DNA from: Martelella alba
GTDB taxonomy: Bacteria > Pseudomonadota > Gammaproteobacteria > Enterobacterales > Enterobacteriaceae
Direction: 5' to 3'
Assembly: GCF_005217455.1 (NCBI RefSeq)
Contig: NZ_SZPQ01000042.1
Location: 1-39,088, forward strand
DNA length: 39,088 bases
Below, in pieces: positions 1 to 8,715 of the stretch. Numbering within the stretch: position 1 is the first letter of the stretch; the number at the start of each line of letters is the position of its first letter. Below the pieces are notes generated by a model. The model searched no databases, was not told the origin of the DNA, and saw only the letters and a list, made by a program, of their open reading frames with translations. The position numbers and the translations under genes are program-made.

Positions 1-76
1 CCGAGGGAATACCGGAGCCGACGGATAACACTAACTTAGAGATAAAAGCTGTCTGAATATAACGGGTCAAGATCAG

Positions 77-691
77 GTGGTGGTGGGGGATTACGTCGAT
101 GTGTTTACCGCGGAAAACGTCATTTTTTTCGATTGCGCCGCGCCGGGACAGAGTGAAAACGTCGGGTACAATTTTGCCTTCGCAACGGAGAGCGCTTGCC
201 GTTATATGCTAGGCAAGGGCCACCGCCATATCGCCCTGCTCATCGACAGCGATGAGGATTACGCCAGCCGGCAGATGATTGAAGGCTACCGCACGGTATT
301 ACAGAATTTCTCGTTGCCTTTGAATCGCCAATTGCTGGTGGCGGCCAATAACAATGTCGAGCAGGCCTTGCTCGCCCTGATCAACAGTTTTACCACTTAC
401 TCGGCCATTATCGTCAAGCGGGATCGCCATGCGGCGGAAGCCATGCGCCTTTTGCGTGAATTCAATATCGCCGTGCCGCAGGAAGTCTCGCTGCTGAGCC
501 TGGAAGATTCGCCCCTTGCCTCGCTGCTCTATCCTCCATTGACCTGCATCTCCTATCCCACCGAGTCGCTGTTGGAGCAGTGCATGCAACGCATTAAGTG
601 TCTTATCGACAAGCGTCCCGAACGCATCCAGGACGGTCGCCCCCTGGCGGGCCGCCTGACGACGCGGGCCTCTGTTGCGGAGCTGTCTTGA
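77..691 (+). pseudogene. LacI/GalR-family regulator, C-terminal effector-binding part only
   Basis: The reading frame encodes about 204 residues of the periplasmic-binding-protein-like sensor domain of a LacI/GalR regulator. Recognisable parts are the GKGHRHIALL segment, the PQEVSLLSLEDS segment (usually VP.DVSV.GFDD) and the end motif TRASVAELS. The DNA-binding helix-turn-helix and the first half of the sensor, roughly 100-110 residues, are missing. In-frame stops lie just upstream at 26-28 and 32-34, and the only available start is the GTG at 77 with no convincing ribosome site. A working repressor is therefore unlikely. It could be a frameshifted gene whose 5' part lies left of the window, or a decayed fragment. 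The product, if made, could not bind DNA by the usual route. Confidence 0.65.
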
Positions 692-709
692 GCGCCGCCG
701 TAACGGTAA

Positions 710-1720
<1,011 letters not shown>

Positions 1721-1758
1721 TGGCGGTGTCCGCCGCGGGACGCCACGGCAATGACCAT

Positions 1759-2862
1759 TTACCAGATAGTCCCGGCCACGCCGGTAACCAGTTTCACTTT
1801 CTCCCATTGCTGGTCTTCGCTGAGCAGGTTGCCTTCCTCCGTTGAGGCGAAACCGCATTGCGGGCTCAGGCAGATCTGACCGAGATCCACATATTGCGCC
1901 GCTTCCCGTACCCTGGCCTGCAACCGCGCCGTATCCTCAAGGCGCCCGTTCTTGGTGGTAATCAAACCCAGCACCACCTGCTGGCGGCCTGGACGAATGA
2001 AACGCAGCGGTGAAAAATCGCCCGCCCGATCGCTGTCGTATTCTAGAAGGAACCGGTCGACATTAACCGTGCCGAACAGGACTTCGGCCACCGGTTCGTA
2101 GCCGCCTTCGGCAATCCAGGTTGAACGGAAATTGCCCCGGCAGACGTGCAGGCCGATGATCATATCCTCCGGTTTGTCTTCCAGCGCCTTGTTCAATACC
2201 CGGGCGTAGGTGTGGATGAGGGTATCGGGATCTTCGCCGCGCGCTTTCACCTGCGCCCGTTCCGCATCGGAGCAAAGATAGGCCCAGACCGTATCGTCAA
2301 GTTGCAGGTAACGGCAGCCCGCCTGATAAAACGCGGCGATGGCGTCATGCCAGGTCGTGGCGAGATCAGCGAAATAATCCGTTAGATCGGGATAGACGGT
2401 CCGGTCTATGGCCTCAGGGCCGGGACGAAAATGCAGTACGCTGGGGCTGGGAATGGTCATCTTCGGCACCGCGGCGCCGCTGATGCTTTTTAGAAATCGA
2501 AAATCATCCAGCATGGGATGCTGTCCAAATCCCAGCTTGCCGGTAATCCGCACACTGCGGGCTTTGGTCTGCGCGCCCTGGAACTGGATCCCGTGCGCAA
2601 CGGCGACCGGTTCGACGCCCTCGAGACCGTCGAAGAAATCCATGTGCCACCAGGCACGACGGAACTCGCCATCCGTGACCACCCGTAAACCGCAATCGCA
2701 CTGGGCTTTTACCACCTTGCGGATTTCATTGTTTTCCACCTCGCGCAATTGCGCGGCGGTGATGGCTCCCTCACTGAATTGCCGGCGGGCTTTTTTAACA
2801 GCCTCGGGGCGCAGAAAACTGCCGACGATTTCGGCACGAAACGGTTGTGTTTGCTGTTGCAT
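1759..2862 (-). CDS. Cobalamin-independent methionine synthase-like methyltransferase (MetE C-terminal domain family)
   Basis: A 367-residue stand-alone protein of the MetE C-terminal (UROD/MetE-like barrel) family, similar to the YxjG/YxjH type annotated as methyltetrahydropteroyltriglutamate-homocysteine methyltransferase. The start carries the family's EIVGSFLRPE motif; RVVTDGEFRRAWWHMDFF, YLQLDDTVWAYLC, GLHVCRGNFRSTW and the zinc-cysteine region LSPQCGFAST follow in order. Members are half the length of full MetE (about 750 residues) because they lack its N-terminal domain. A tandem MetJ-type operator lies 52 bases upstream of the ATG, which supports a role in methionine metabolism. The methyl donor is not known for these short forms; in some bacteria they use non-folate donors. 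A cytosolic enzyme is expected. Confidence 0.85.
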   Translation of the reverse strand: MQQQTQPFRAEIVGSFLRPEAVKKARRQFSEGAITAAQLREVENNEIRKVVKAQCDCGLRVVTDGEFRRAWWHMDFFDGLEGVEPVAVAHGIQFQGAQTKARSVRITGKLGFGQHPMLDDFRFLKSISGAAVPKMTIPSPSVLHFRPGPEAIDRTVYPDLTDYFADLATTWHDAIAAFYQAGCRYLQLDDTVWAYLCSDAERAQVKARGEDPDTLIHTYARVLNKALEDKPEDMIIGLHVCRGNFRSTWIAEGGYEPVAEVLFGTVNVDRFLLEYDSDRAGDFSPLRFIRPGRQQVVLGLITTKNGRLEDTARLQARVREAAQYVDLGQICLSPQCGFASTEEGNLLSEDQQWEKVKLVTGVAGTIW

Positions 2863-2913
2863 AGACCTTCTCCGGCCAGGTTGCGGCTACGATGCATCAA
2901 CCTCGCGCTATTT

Positions 2914-2929
2914 AGACATCCAGATGTCT
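2914..2929. promoter_or_regulatory. Candidate MetJ operator (two tandem met boxes)
   Basis: The 16 bases AGACATCC-AGATGTCT are two adjoining 8-base units, matching the met-box consensus AGACGTCT at 6 and 7 of 8 positions. They lie 52-67 bases upstream of the methyltransferase start at 2862. Two adjoining boxes are the minimum that MetJ dimers bind cooperatively, so repression by MetJ with S-adenosylmethionine is the likely control. Site recognition is by consensus only. Confidence 0.7.
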
Positions 2930-3151
2930 GATAGTGCGCCCCTGGCGGTTTTCCGGCAACCGAGAAAATTTCACAGAACATGAATTAATTTCATATAAAC
3001 TTATTTCATTCGTCATTATGTGCACGACCTCAGGGCTACGGAAACCCACGCTTTTCACCCATGCGTCTGGCCGCCAGTACGCTAACCGGCCGGCAAACCG
3101 ACGATGGCATTGGAGGAGGCAAGGGGAAGCCGGTGTCATTCGCCCGACAGG

Positions 3152-4237
3152 TTACTGTAACATCACATCCAGGGCGCGCAAGTGCCTGGGCTGCCAGGAC
3201 AGCATAACCTCGTCGCCGGCTTTCCAGGCGGGATCGAACCGCGCCGGCGCCAGTTTCACCATGAAATTGCCTTGCCCGGCCACCTCTGTGAGCATGCGAA
3301 TATGATCGCCTAAATAGATGAACTGCTGGATCCGCGCCCGCACCTGCTGATCGCCCTGTTGAGGCGCGTTAATATTGACCCGCTCCGGGCGAATGCTGAG
3401 CAGAATCTTTTTCCCCGGCGAACTGGGACGAACTTTCAAGGCGTCCAGCACGAGGCCGTCATCCAGCGTAACCTGATAATAATCGCCGTTCTTACCCGTC
3501 TGCGTGGCCAGCAGGCTGTTATTCTCGCCGACGAATTGCGCGACGAACGCGTTTTGCGGCTCCTCGTACAACCGGCTCGGGCTGTCCATTTGCTGAATCA
3601 TGCCATCATTGAATACCGCCACCCGATCGGACATGGTCATGGCTTCGCTTTGATCATGGGTCACATAGACCACTGTCAGATTGAGCATCTGATGCAACTG
3701 TTTTATCTCCATTTGCATATGCTCGCGAAGCTGCTTGTCAAGCGCCCCCAGCGGCTCGTCCATCAACACCAGTTTAGGCTCGAAGACCAGCGCCCTGGCC
3801 AGTGCCACCCGCTGCTGCTGGCCGCCGGACATTTGGGCGGGATAGCGATCGGCCAGGTCGGTGAGTTTGACCATATCCAGGATCCGTTTGACCCGCTCTT
3901 GCATATCGGTGCGGTTCATGCGGCGAATCTTTAGGGGAAAAGCCAGGTTTTCCGCCACCGTCATATGGGGAAACAAGGCGTAATTCTGGAATACCATGCC
4001 GATGTCGCGCTGGTGGGGAGGCAGCGTATGCAAGGGTTGATCACGCAGAAGAATCTCGCCGTCAGTGGGGGTTTCAAAACCCGCCAGCATCATCAGACTG
4101 GTGGTTTTGCCCGATCCCGAAGGGCCCAGCAGCGTCAGAAATTCACCCTCGCCCACGTCCATGTTGAGGTTACGCACCACCAGCTTGTCGCCGTCATAGC
4201 TTTTTTTGATGTTTCGGAAACTGACAAATGTTCTCAT
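3152..4237 (-). CDS. ABC transporter ATP-binding protein, PotA-type (spermidine/putrescine/amine uptake)
   Basis: A 361-residue ABC ATPase of the PotA/CysA class. Walker A GPSGSGKTTSLMMLAG lies near residue 40, the Q-loop in GMVFQNYALFPHMTV, the signature MSGGQQQRVALARAL, Walker B LVLMDEPLGALD and the switch histidine in VYVTHDQSEAM. A C-terminal TOBE-like regulatory domain follows (IRPERVNIN and beyond). A longer frame opens at 4414, but the family N-terminus MRTFVSFRNIKKSY begins at the ATG at 4237 with an AAGAG eight bases before it. It is the only ATPase gene that fits the binding protein and two permeases at 7.6-10.8 kb, yet it is separated from them by the MocR and transaminase genes and lies on the other strand. 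It probably powers that importer from the inner face of the membrane. Confidence 0.88.
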   Translation of the reverse strand: MRTFVSFRNIKKSYDGDKLVVRNLNMDVGEGEFLTLLGPSGSGKTTSLMMLAGFETPTDGEILLRDQPLHTLPPHQRDIGMVFQNYALFPHMTVAENLAFPLKIRRMNRTDMQERVKRILDMVKLTDLADRYPAQMSGGQQQRVALARALVFEPKLVLMDEPLGALDKQLREHMQMEIKQLHQMLNLTVVYVTHDQSEAMTMSDRVAVFNDGMIQQMDSPSRLYEEPQNAFVAQFVGENNSLLATQTGKNGDYYQVTLDDGLVLDALKVRPSSPGKKILLSIRPERVNINAPQQGDQQVRARIQQFIYLGDHIRMLTEVAGQGNFMVKLAPARFDPAWKAGDEVMLSWQPRHLRALDVMLQ

Positions 4238-4395
4238 TGGCATTCTCTTGGCAAAAATCGTCGGCGATAAGTCCGGCATGATTCCTGCATCGAATCTCGC
4301 TGAGGGATTTCGACGGCAGGCTTTTTTTAAAGCATTACCACCGAAATTTCTCCGAAACAAGTGACTTTTGACAAAAACAGGCAAATTATGGCTTG

Positions 4396-4407
4396 CGATA
4401 CGTATCG
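4396..4407. promoter_or_regulatory. Palindrome upstream of the ABC ATPase gene, possible operator
   Basis: CGATACGTATCG is a perfect 12-base palindrome lying about 160 bases upstream of the ATPase start at 4237, in an otherwise AT-rich 223-base gap. A dyad with a central CG would suit a LacI- or GntR-type operator, but nothing ties it to a named regulator. Confidence 0.3.
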
Positions 4408-4460
4408 TAGGCAATTGATTTTATTGCCATTTAAAAGACAAGAACAAATTTTAGCCAGTT

Positions 4461-5993
4461 TTAATCCGTAGAATCAGACAATTTTTTATCGCCATTGCCT
4501 GCCGCACTACCCGGGGGCAGGCGCTGCACCAGGCAACGGGCTATCGGGGCGAAGGCTTCGGCCATGGCATCCGCGTCCACGCAGGCGTAACCCAGGATCA
4601 ACCCCCGCCGTTGCGCCCCGGACATGTAATAACCGGACAGCGCCCGGGTCAGGATGCCCTGTTGCTCCAGTTCGGCGCTGAGCGCCACGTCATCAATGGT
4701 ATCGGGCAGCGCCAGAATCAAATGCAATCCCGCTTTACTGTCATGGAGCACGAATTCCGGTCCCAGTTCGCGCTCGATCACCGCGATCAGCGCCTCGCGC
4801 CGCCGGCCGTAGATTTGCCGCATGCGGCGGACATGAGCGGCATAGTGCCCATCGCGAATGAACTCCGCCAATGTCAACTGGGCCAGACCGTTGCCGCCGC
4901 GATAAAGCTCGGAATGCGCCATTTTGATGCGCGGCGCCAATGCTTGCGGCAAAACCGCATAACTTATCCGCAGCCCCGGATAGAGCGTTTTGCTGAAAGT
5001 GCCGAGATAAATAACCGAGTCCTCCGTCGCCAATCCCTGTAAGGCCGGAATGGGATTTTCGGCAAAGCGGAATTCGCTGTCATAGTCGTCCTCGATGATA
5101 AGGCTGCCCCACTCCCGCGCCAGCGCCAGCAACGCCTGGCGCCGCTCAAGGCTCATCACCACCCCCAGAGGGTATTGGTGGGAGGGCGTCAGGCAGATCA
5201 ACCGGGGAGGCCGGAAATCCTCGCCGATGGCGGGAGGATTAAGCCCGAAGCCGTCCACCGGCACGGGCACGATTTCCACGCCGTTGATGGCCAGCACATT
5301 CCGGATCCCCCAATATCCCGGTTCTTCGATCCAGGCGCGATCACCCGGGTCGCATAGCATTTTCGCCAGCAAATCCAAAGACTGGTGCGTCCCGGCGGTG
5401 ATAAGAATCTGGTCGGCCCGACAATGAACCGAGCGCACTACCCGCAGGTATTCCACCAGCGCTTGCTGCAGCGGCGCGAAGCCGCCGTGATGGGAATAAC
5501 TGAGCGACGCCACGGGCAGGCGGCTTCCGATCCGCCGTTCGATTTTGCGCCAGATATCGCCGGGGAAATGGCTGACATCAGGCACCCCCGGCATGAAAGC
5601 CCCCCATTGGTGGGTTCCCACTCCGCTGCGGCTGAGCAAGCGATTGCCCCGCCGGGACAGGTACCGATGGCTAAGGGGACTGGACTTCACGCCGGGGCTG
5701 GCGGTTTGCGTTGTCGGGCAAGGCTCCGGCAAGACGTCGCAGATAAACGTGCCGCTACCGGCGCGGGTTTGCAGATATCCCTCCGACTGCAATTGTTCAT
5801 AAGCCACCAGTACGGTGTTGCGCGATACGCCCAACTCCACCGCCAAATCCCGGGAAGCGGGCAGTCTGGCCCCCGGCGCTATCGCCCTTTCCGCAATCGC
5901 GCCTTGCAGCGCGTCATAAACTCGTTTACCCAGCGCGCCGGACGTCGTCCGGGCCAGACGGTGCGCGACTAGGTCGCCCAGCAGTGATCGCAA
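4461..5993 (-). CDS. MocR-type regulator (GntR winged helix fused to aminotransferase-like domain)
   Basis: A 510-residue MocR/GabR/PdxR-type regulator. The GntR winged helix covers about residues 20-85 (RLPASRDLAVELGVSRNTV, then QSEGYLQTRAGSGTF). After a linker comes a class I aminotransferase-like fold with the PLP pocket: ITAGTHQSLDL near 198-208, EEPGYWG near 223, EDDYDSEFR near 301, and the Schiff-base lysine K335 in GTFSKTLYPGLR. It is divergent from the gabT-like gene with 124 bases between the two starts, the usual arrangement for a MocR protein and its target. GabR uses GABA and PLP as co-inducers; here the effector is inferred to be an amine or amino acid linked to the neighbouring transport and transaminase genes. 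The downstream ATPase gene, in the same direction, might also be affected. Confidence 0.88.
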   Translation of the reverse strand: MRSLLGDLVAHRLARTTSGALGKRVYDALQGAIAERAIAPGARLPASRDLAVELGVSRNTVLVAYEQLQSEGYLQTRAGSGTFICDVLPEPCPTTQTASPGVKSSPLSHRYLSRRGNRLLSRSGVGTHQWGAFMPGVPDVSHFPGDIWRKIERRIGSRLPVASLSYSHHGGFAPLQQALVEYLRVVRSVHCRADQILITAGTHQSLDLLAKMLCDPGDRAWIEEPGYWGIRNVLAINGVEIVPVPVDGFGLNPPAIGEDFRPPRLICLTPSHQYPLGVVMSLERRQALLALAREWGSLIIEDDYDSEFRFAENPIPALQGLATEDSVIYLGTFSKTLYPGLRISYAVLPQALAPRIKMAHSELYRGGNGLAQLTLAEFIRDGHYAAHVRRMRQIYGRRREALIAVIERELGPEFVLHDSKAGLHLILALPDTIDDVALSAELEQQGILTRALSGYYMSGAQRRGLILGYACVDADAMAEAFAPIARCLVQRLPPGSAAGNGDKKLSDSTD

Positions 5994-6117
5994 AGTGGTA
6001 CCTCGAAATAATTGAAACTGGCACTGGATAATAGAACCGCGACAACGCTAAAAAAGCAAGGAAGGCAAAACCCGACAATACGCAATGGCCGCCTGACGCC
6101 ACTTAACGGAGTAACCC

Positions 6118-7380
6118 ATGAACAGCAGTGATATACAGCAACGTCGTCTCGATGCCACGCCGCGCGGCGTGGGTGTGATGTGCGATTTTCTGGTCGCGAA
6201 GGCGGAAAACGCCACGCTCTGGGACCAGGATGGGCGCGAGTATATCGATTTTACCGCCGGTATCGCAGTACTGAATACCGGTCATCGCCACCCGAAAGTG
6301 ATGGCCGCGGTGCGCGACCAGCTTGAGCTTTTCACCCATACCGCTTTTCAGGTGATCCCCTATGAAAACTATATCGCCCTGGCTGAGCGGCTAAATACGT
6401 TGGCGCCGGTCAATGGCCGGGCCAAAACCACCTTTTTCACCACCGGCGCCGAGGCGGTGGAGAACGCGATTAAAATCGCCCGCGCCGCCACAGGCCGGCC
6501 GGGAGTGATCACTTTCACCGGCGCGTTCCACGGCCGCACCCTGCTGACCATGGCCCTGACGGGCAAGGTGAAACCCTATAAAATCGGTTTCGGCCCCTTT
6601 CCGGGATCGGTGTTCCATGCGCGCTATCCCAATGCCCTGCATGGAGTGAGCGTAGCGGATGCGCTTAAGAGCCTGGATGACATTTTCCATTGCGATATCG
6701 CCCCGCAACAGGTGGCCGCCATTCTTTACGAGCCTATTCAGGGCGAGGGCGGCTTCAATGTGGCGCCGCCCGAATTCGTGAGCGCGTTACGCGCGCTTTG
6801 CGACGAGCACGGCATTTTGCTGATTGCCGATGAAATCCAAAGCGGTTTCGCTCGGACCGGCAAAATGTTCGCCTGTGAATATTATCCGCAAGCCAAACCG
6901 GATTTGATCACCATGGCGAAAAGCCTTGGCGGCGGTTTTCCCCTTTCCGCGGTGGCCGGCCGGGCGGAAATTATGGACGTCCCCGCGCCGGGGGGCCTCG
7001 GCGGCACCTATGCCGGTAGTCCGGTGGCCATTGCCGCCGCGCACGCGGTATTGGATATCCTGGCGCAGGAAAACCTTTGTGAGCGCGCGGTGAAACTGGG
7101 CGCCTCGCTGGCCGAAACCTTGCAAAGCAGCGCCAACCCGGCGCTGGCGCAAGTGCGCGGTCGAGGTTCCATGGTGGCCGCCGAATTCAAGGATCCGGCC
7201 ACGGGGGAACCCTCGGCGGCCCACGCCCGCCAGATACAACAACGGGCAATGGAAGCCGGATTGATTTTGCTGACCTGCGGGGTGCATGGCAACGTTATCC
7301 GTTTTCTTTATCCGCTCACGATCCCGGATGCGCAGTTTGCCAAGGCGCTCGGCGTGCTCGCCGCCATCCTTCAGGAATAA
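6118..7380 (+). CDS. gabT: GabT/PuuE-like 4-aminobutyrate transaminase (class III)
   Basis: A 420-residue class III PLP aminotransferase, the usual length for GabT (about 426). It contains the GabT-type segments TTGAEAVENAIKIARAATG (about 108-126), FTGAFHGRTLLTMALTGK, YEPIQGEGGFNVAP, the PLP aspartate in IADEIQSGFARTGKMFA (about 236-252) and the PLP lysine K268 in TMAKSLGGGFPLSAV. It would move the terminal amino group of GABA or a similar omega-amino acid to 2-oxoglutarate. The start follows GGAGTAACCC. It is divergent from the MocR regulator and precedes the ABC importer, so the natural substrate may be an intermediate of the imported compound instead of GABA itself. GabT and PuuE cannot be told apart from sequence reading alone. 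Confidence 0.85.
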   Translation: MNSSDIQQRRLDATPRGVGVMCDFLVAKAENATLWDQDGREYIDFTAGIAVLNTGHRHPKVMAAVRDQLELFTHTAFQVIPYENYIALAERLNTLAPVNGRAKTTFFTTGAEAVENAIKIARAATGRPGVITFTGAFHGRTLLTMALTGKVKPYKIGFGPFPGSVFHARYPNALHGVSVADALKSLDDIFHCDIAPQQVAAILYEPIQGEGGFNVAPPEFVSALRALCDEHGILLIADEIQSGFARTGKMFACEYYPQAKPDLITMAKSLGGGFPLSAVAGRAEIMDVPAPGGLGGTYAGSPVAIAAAHAVLDILAQENLCERAVKLGASLAETLQSSANPALAQVRGRGSMVAAEFKDPATGEPSAAHARQIQQRAMEAGLILLTCGVHGNVIRFLYPLTIPDAQFAKALGVLAAILQE

Positions 7381-7399
7381 TTAACCTTATTGTTTATAG

Positions 7400-7430
7400 G
7401 GCATTGTGCACCGCCGCGGTGCGCGATGCC
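7400..7430 (+). terminator. Long stem-loop after gabT
   Basis: GGCATTGTGCACCG pairs with CGGTGCGCGATGCC across a three-base loop, giving a stem of about 14 base pairs with two G-U pairs. A second hairpin, GCCGC...GCGGC, follows to about 7448. There is no T tract, so this is more likely a pausing or mRNA-stabilising structure or a factor-dependent terminator than a classic intrinsic one. It separates gabT from the binding-protein gene. Confidence 0.45.
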
Positions 7431-7496
7431 GCCTTTGGCAAGCGGCGTCCCGACCCTGGCGGGCGGTGGGGAATGGCATGGAATTTGCTCGCTTCA

Positions 7497-7517
7497 TTTG
7501 ATGTATGATGCATCAAA
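7497..7517. promoter_or_regulatory. Inverted repeat upstream of the ABC binding-protein gene, candidate operator
   Basis: TTTGATG and CATCAAA are perfect 7-base inverted arms around a 7-base spacer TATGATG, 60 bases before the binding-protein start. The core TATGATGCAT recurs at 14650-14659 upstream of the GntR/FCD gene at the other end of the island, and GATGCATCAA recurs at 2891-2900. The shared core suggests one regulator, perhaps the GntR/FCD protein, acting at both ends. Confidence 0.4.
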
Positions 7518-7576
7518 AAAACCATAAAACCGATTTTCCTTTTTTTTCATTTTTTTGCCCAAACAGGAGTTACAGC

Positions 7577-8605
7577 ATGCAAAAGACCGTTGCCGCACTT
7601 GCCGTATTGGCCTCTCTGGCCTTTTCCGTTCACGCCGAAACACTGACGGTTATCTCGTTTGGCGGCGTCAATAAGGACGCCCAGGAAAAAGCCTTCTATA
7701 AACCGTTCGAGGCCGCCACGAAAGCCACCATTCAGGCGGGCGAGTATAACGGCGAGATGGCGCGTATCCGCGCTATGGTGGAAACTAACCAGGTCGGTTG
7801 GGATGTCGTAGAGGTTGAAAGTCCCGAGTTGGTTCGCGGCTGTGATGAAGGCCTGTTTGAAAGTCTCGACTGGAACAAGCTGGGCAACAAGAGCGACTTC
7901 GTACCGGCGGCGGTGTCCGAATGCGGCGCCGGGATCTTCTTGTGGTCGACGGTTTTAACCTACGACGCCTCCAAACTGAAAACCGCCCCCAAGGACTGGA
8001 GTGATTTCTGGGACGTTAAAAAATTCCCCGGTAAGCGCGCGCTGCGTAAGAGCGCGAAATTTACGCTGGAAATCGCCCTGTTGGCCGATGGCGTGAAGCG
8101 GGAAGACGTTTATAAAGTGCTCGCCACGCCGCAGGGGGTCGATCGCGCCTTTAAAAAGCTGGATCAGCTCAAGCCCTATATCCAGTGGTGGGAATCGGGT
8201 GCGCAGCCTTTGCAGTGGCTGGTGTCCGGCGATGTGGTCATGACCAGCGCCTATAACGGCCGTATCAGCGCCGCGCAAAAAGAGGGGCATGATTTCCGTA
8301 TCGTCTGGAAGGACGGCCTGTATGATCTGGATAATTGGGCGATTGTTAAAGGGTCGAAGCACAAGGCCCTGGCCGAACAATTCATCGCTTTCGCCAACAA
8401 GCCGGAGAACCAGAAGGTCTTCGCGGAAAATATTCCCTACGGCCCGACCAATATCAAAGCCGGCGCGCTGATTGATCCGGCCACCTTGAAGGATTTGCCC
8501 ACCGCCCCCGCCAACCTGGCCGTTTCGTTACCGGTGGATACCCAGTTCTGGATTGAACACGGCGAAGAGCTTGAACAGCGCTTTAACGCCTGGGCGGCCA
8601 AATAA
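7577..8605 (+). CDS. Periplasmic substrate-binding protein of a PotD/PotF-type ABC importer
   Basis: A 342-residue precursor with a clear Sec signal peptide, MQKTVAALAVLASLAFSVHA, followed by the mature start ETLTVISFGGVNKDAQE. The mature part is the spermidine/putrescine-type binding-protein fold, with the family's WDVVEVESPELVRG, LTYDASKLKTAPKDWSDFWD, VSGDVVMTSAYNGRI and YGPTNIKAG segments. I start at the ATG at 7577, which has AGGAG at the right distance; an upstream ATG at 7505 would put a Phe-rich stretch before the signal peptide. It captures substrate in the periplasm for the permeases downstream. The binding-site residues differ enough from PotD/PotF that the ligand (polyamine, amino alcohol or other amine) cannot be named. 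A terminator-like hairpin follows. Confidence 0.88.
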   Translation: MQKTVAALAVLASLAFSVHAETLTVISFGGVNKDAQEKAFYKPFEAATKATIQAGEYNGEMARIRAMVETNQVGWDVVEVESPELVRGCDEGLFESLDWNKLGNKSDFVPAAVSECGAGIFLWSTVLTYDASKLKTAPKDWSDFWDVKKFPGKRALRKSAKFTLEIALLADGVKREDVYKVLATPQGVDRAFKKLDQLKPYIQWWESGAQPLQWLVSGDVVMTSAYNGRISAAQKEGHDFRIVWKDGLYDLDNWAIVKGSKHKALAEQFIAFANKPENQKVFAENIPYGPTNIKAGALIDPATLKDLPTAPANLAVSLPVDTQFWIEHGEELEQRFNAWAAK

Positions 8606-8662
8606 CCCCCCGCAAGAATCATTGTAAGCGCGATGATGCCGCCGACCACGGGACGGCATCGC

Positions 8663-8698
8663 CGGGCGGCCGGCACTGACCGCCCGTTTATCATTTTA
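8663..8698 (+). terminator. Intrinsic-terminator-like hairpin between binding-protein and permease genes
   Basis: CGGGCGG pairs with CCGCCCG across a ten-base loop (stem arms 8663-8669 and 8680-8686) and is followed by the T-rich run TTTATCATTTTAT. Another hairpin (GATGCCG with CGGCATC, 8635-8660) stands just before. Partial termination here would give more binding protein than permease, as is common in ABC operons. Confidence 0.6.
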
Positions 8699-8715
8699 TC
8701 GGCGGGAGAACCGAC

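Noticed and set aside
2863-3151. Riboswitch (SAM or cobalamin) before the MetE-like gene
   Set aside because: No recognisable conserved riboswitch core; the MetJ box explains control adequately.
4238-4414. N-terminal extension of the ABC ATPase
   Set aside because: The 59 extra residues lack homology, and the region is AT-rich and promoter-like, with a palindrome.
5385-5972. 195-residue plus-strand frame opposite the MocR gene
   Set aside because: It is the complement of a well-supported gene in GC-rich DNA; Arg/Gln/His-rich shadow.
5994-6117. MocR operator as direct repeats (ACTGG at 6017-6021 and 6023-6027)
   Set aside because: The copies are short and their spacing unlike that known for GabR-type sites; too weak to list.
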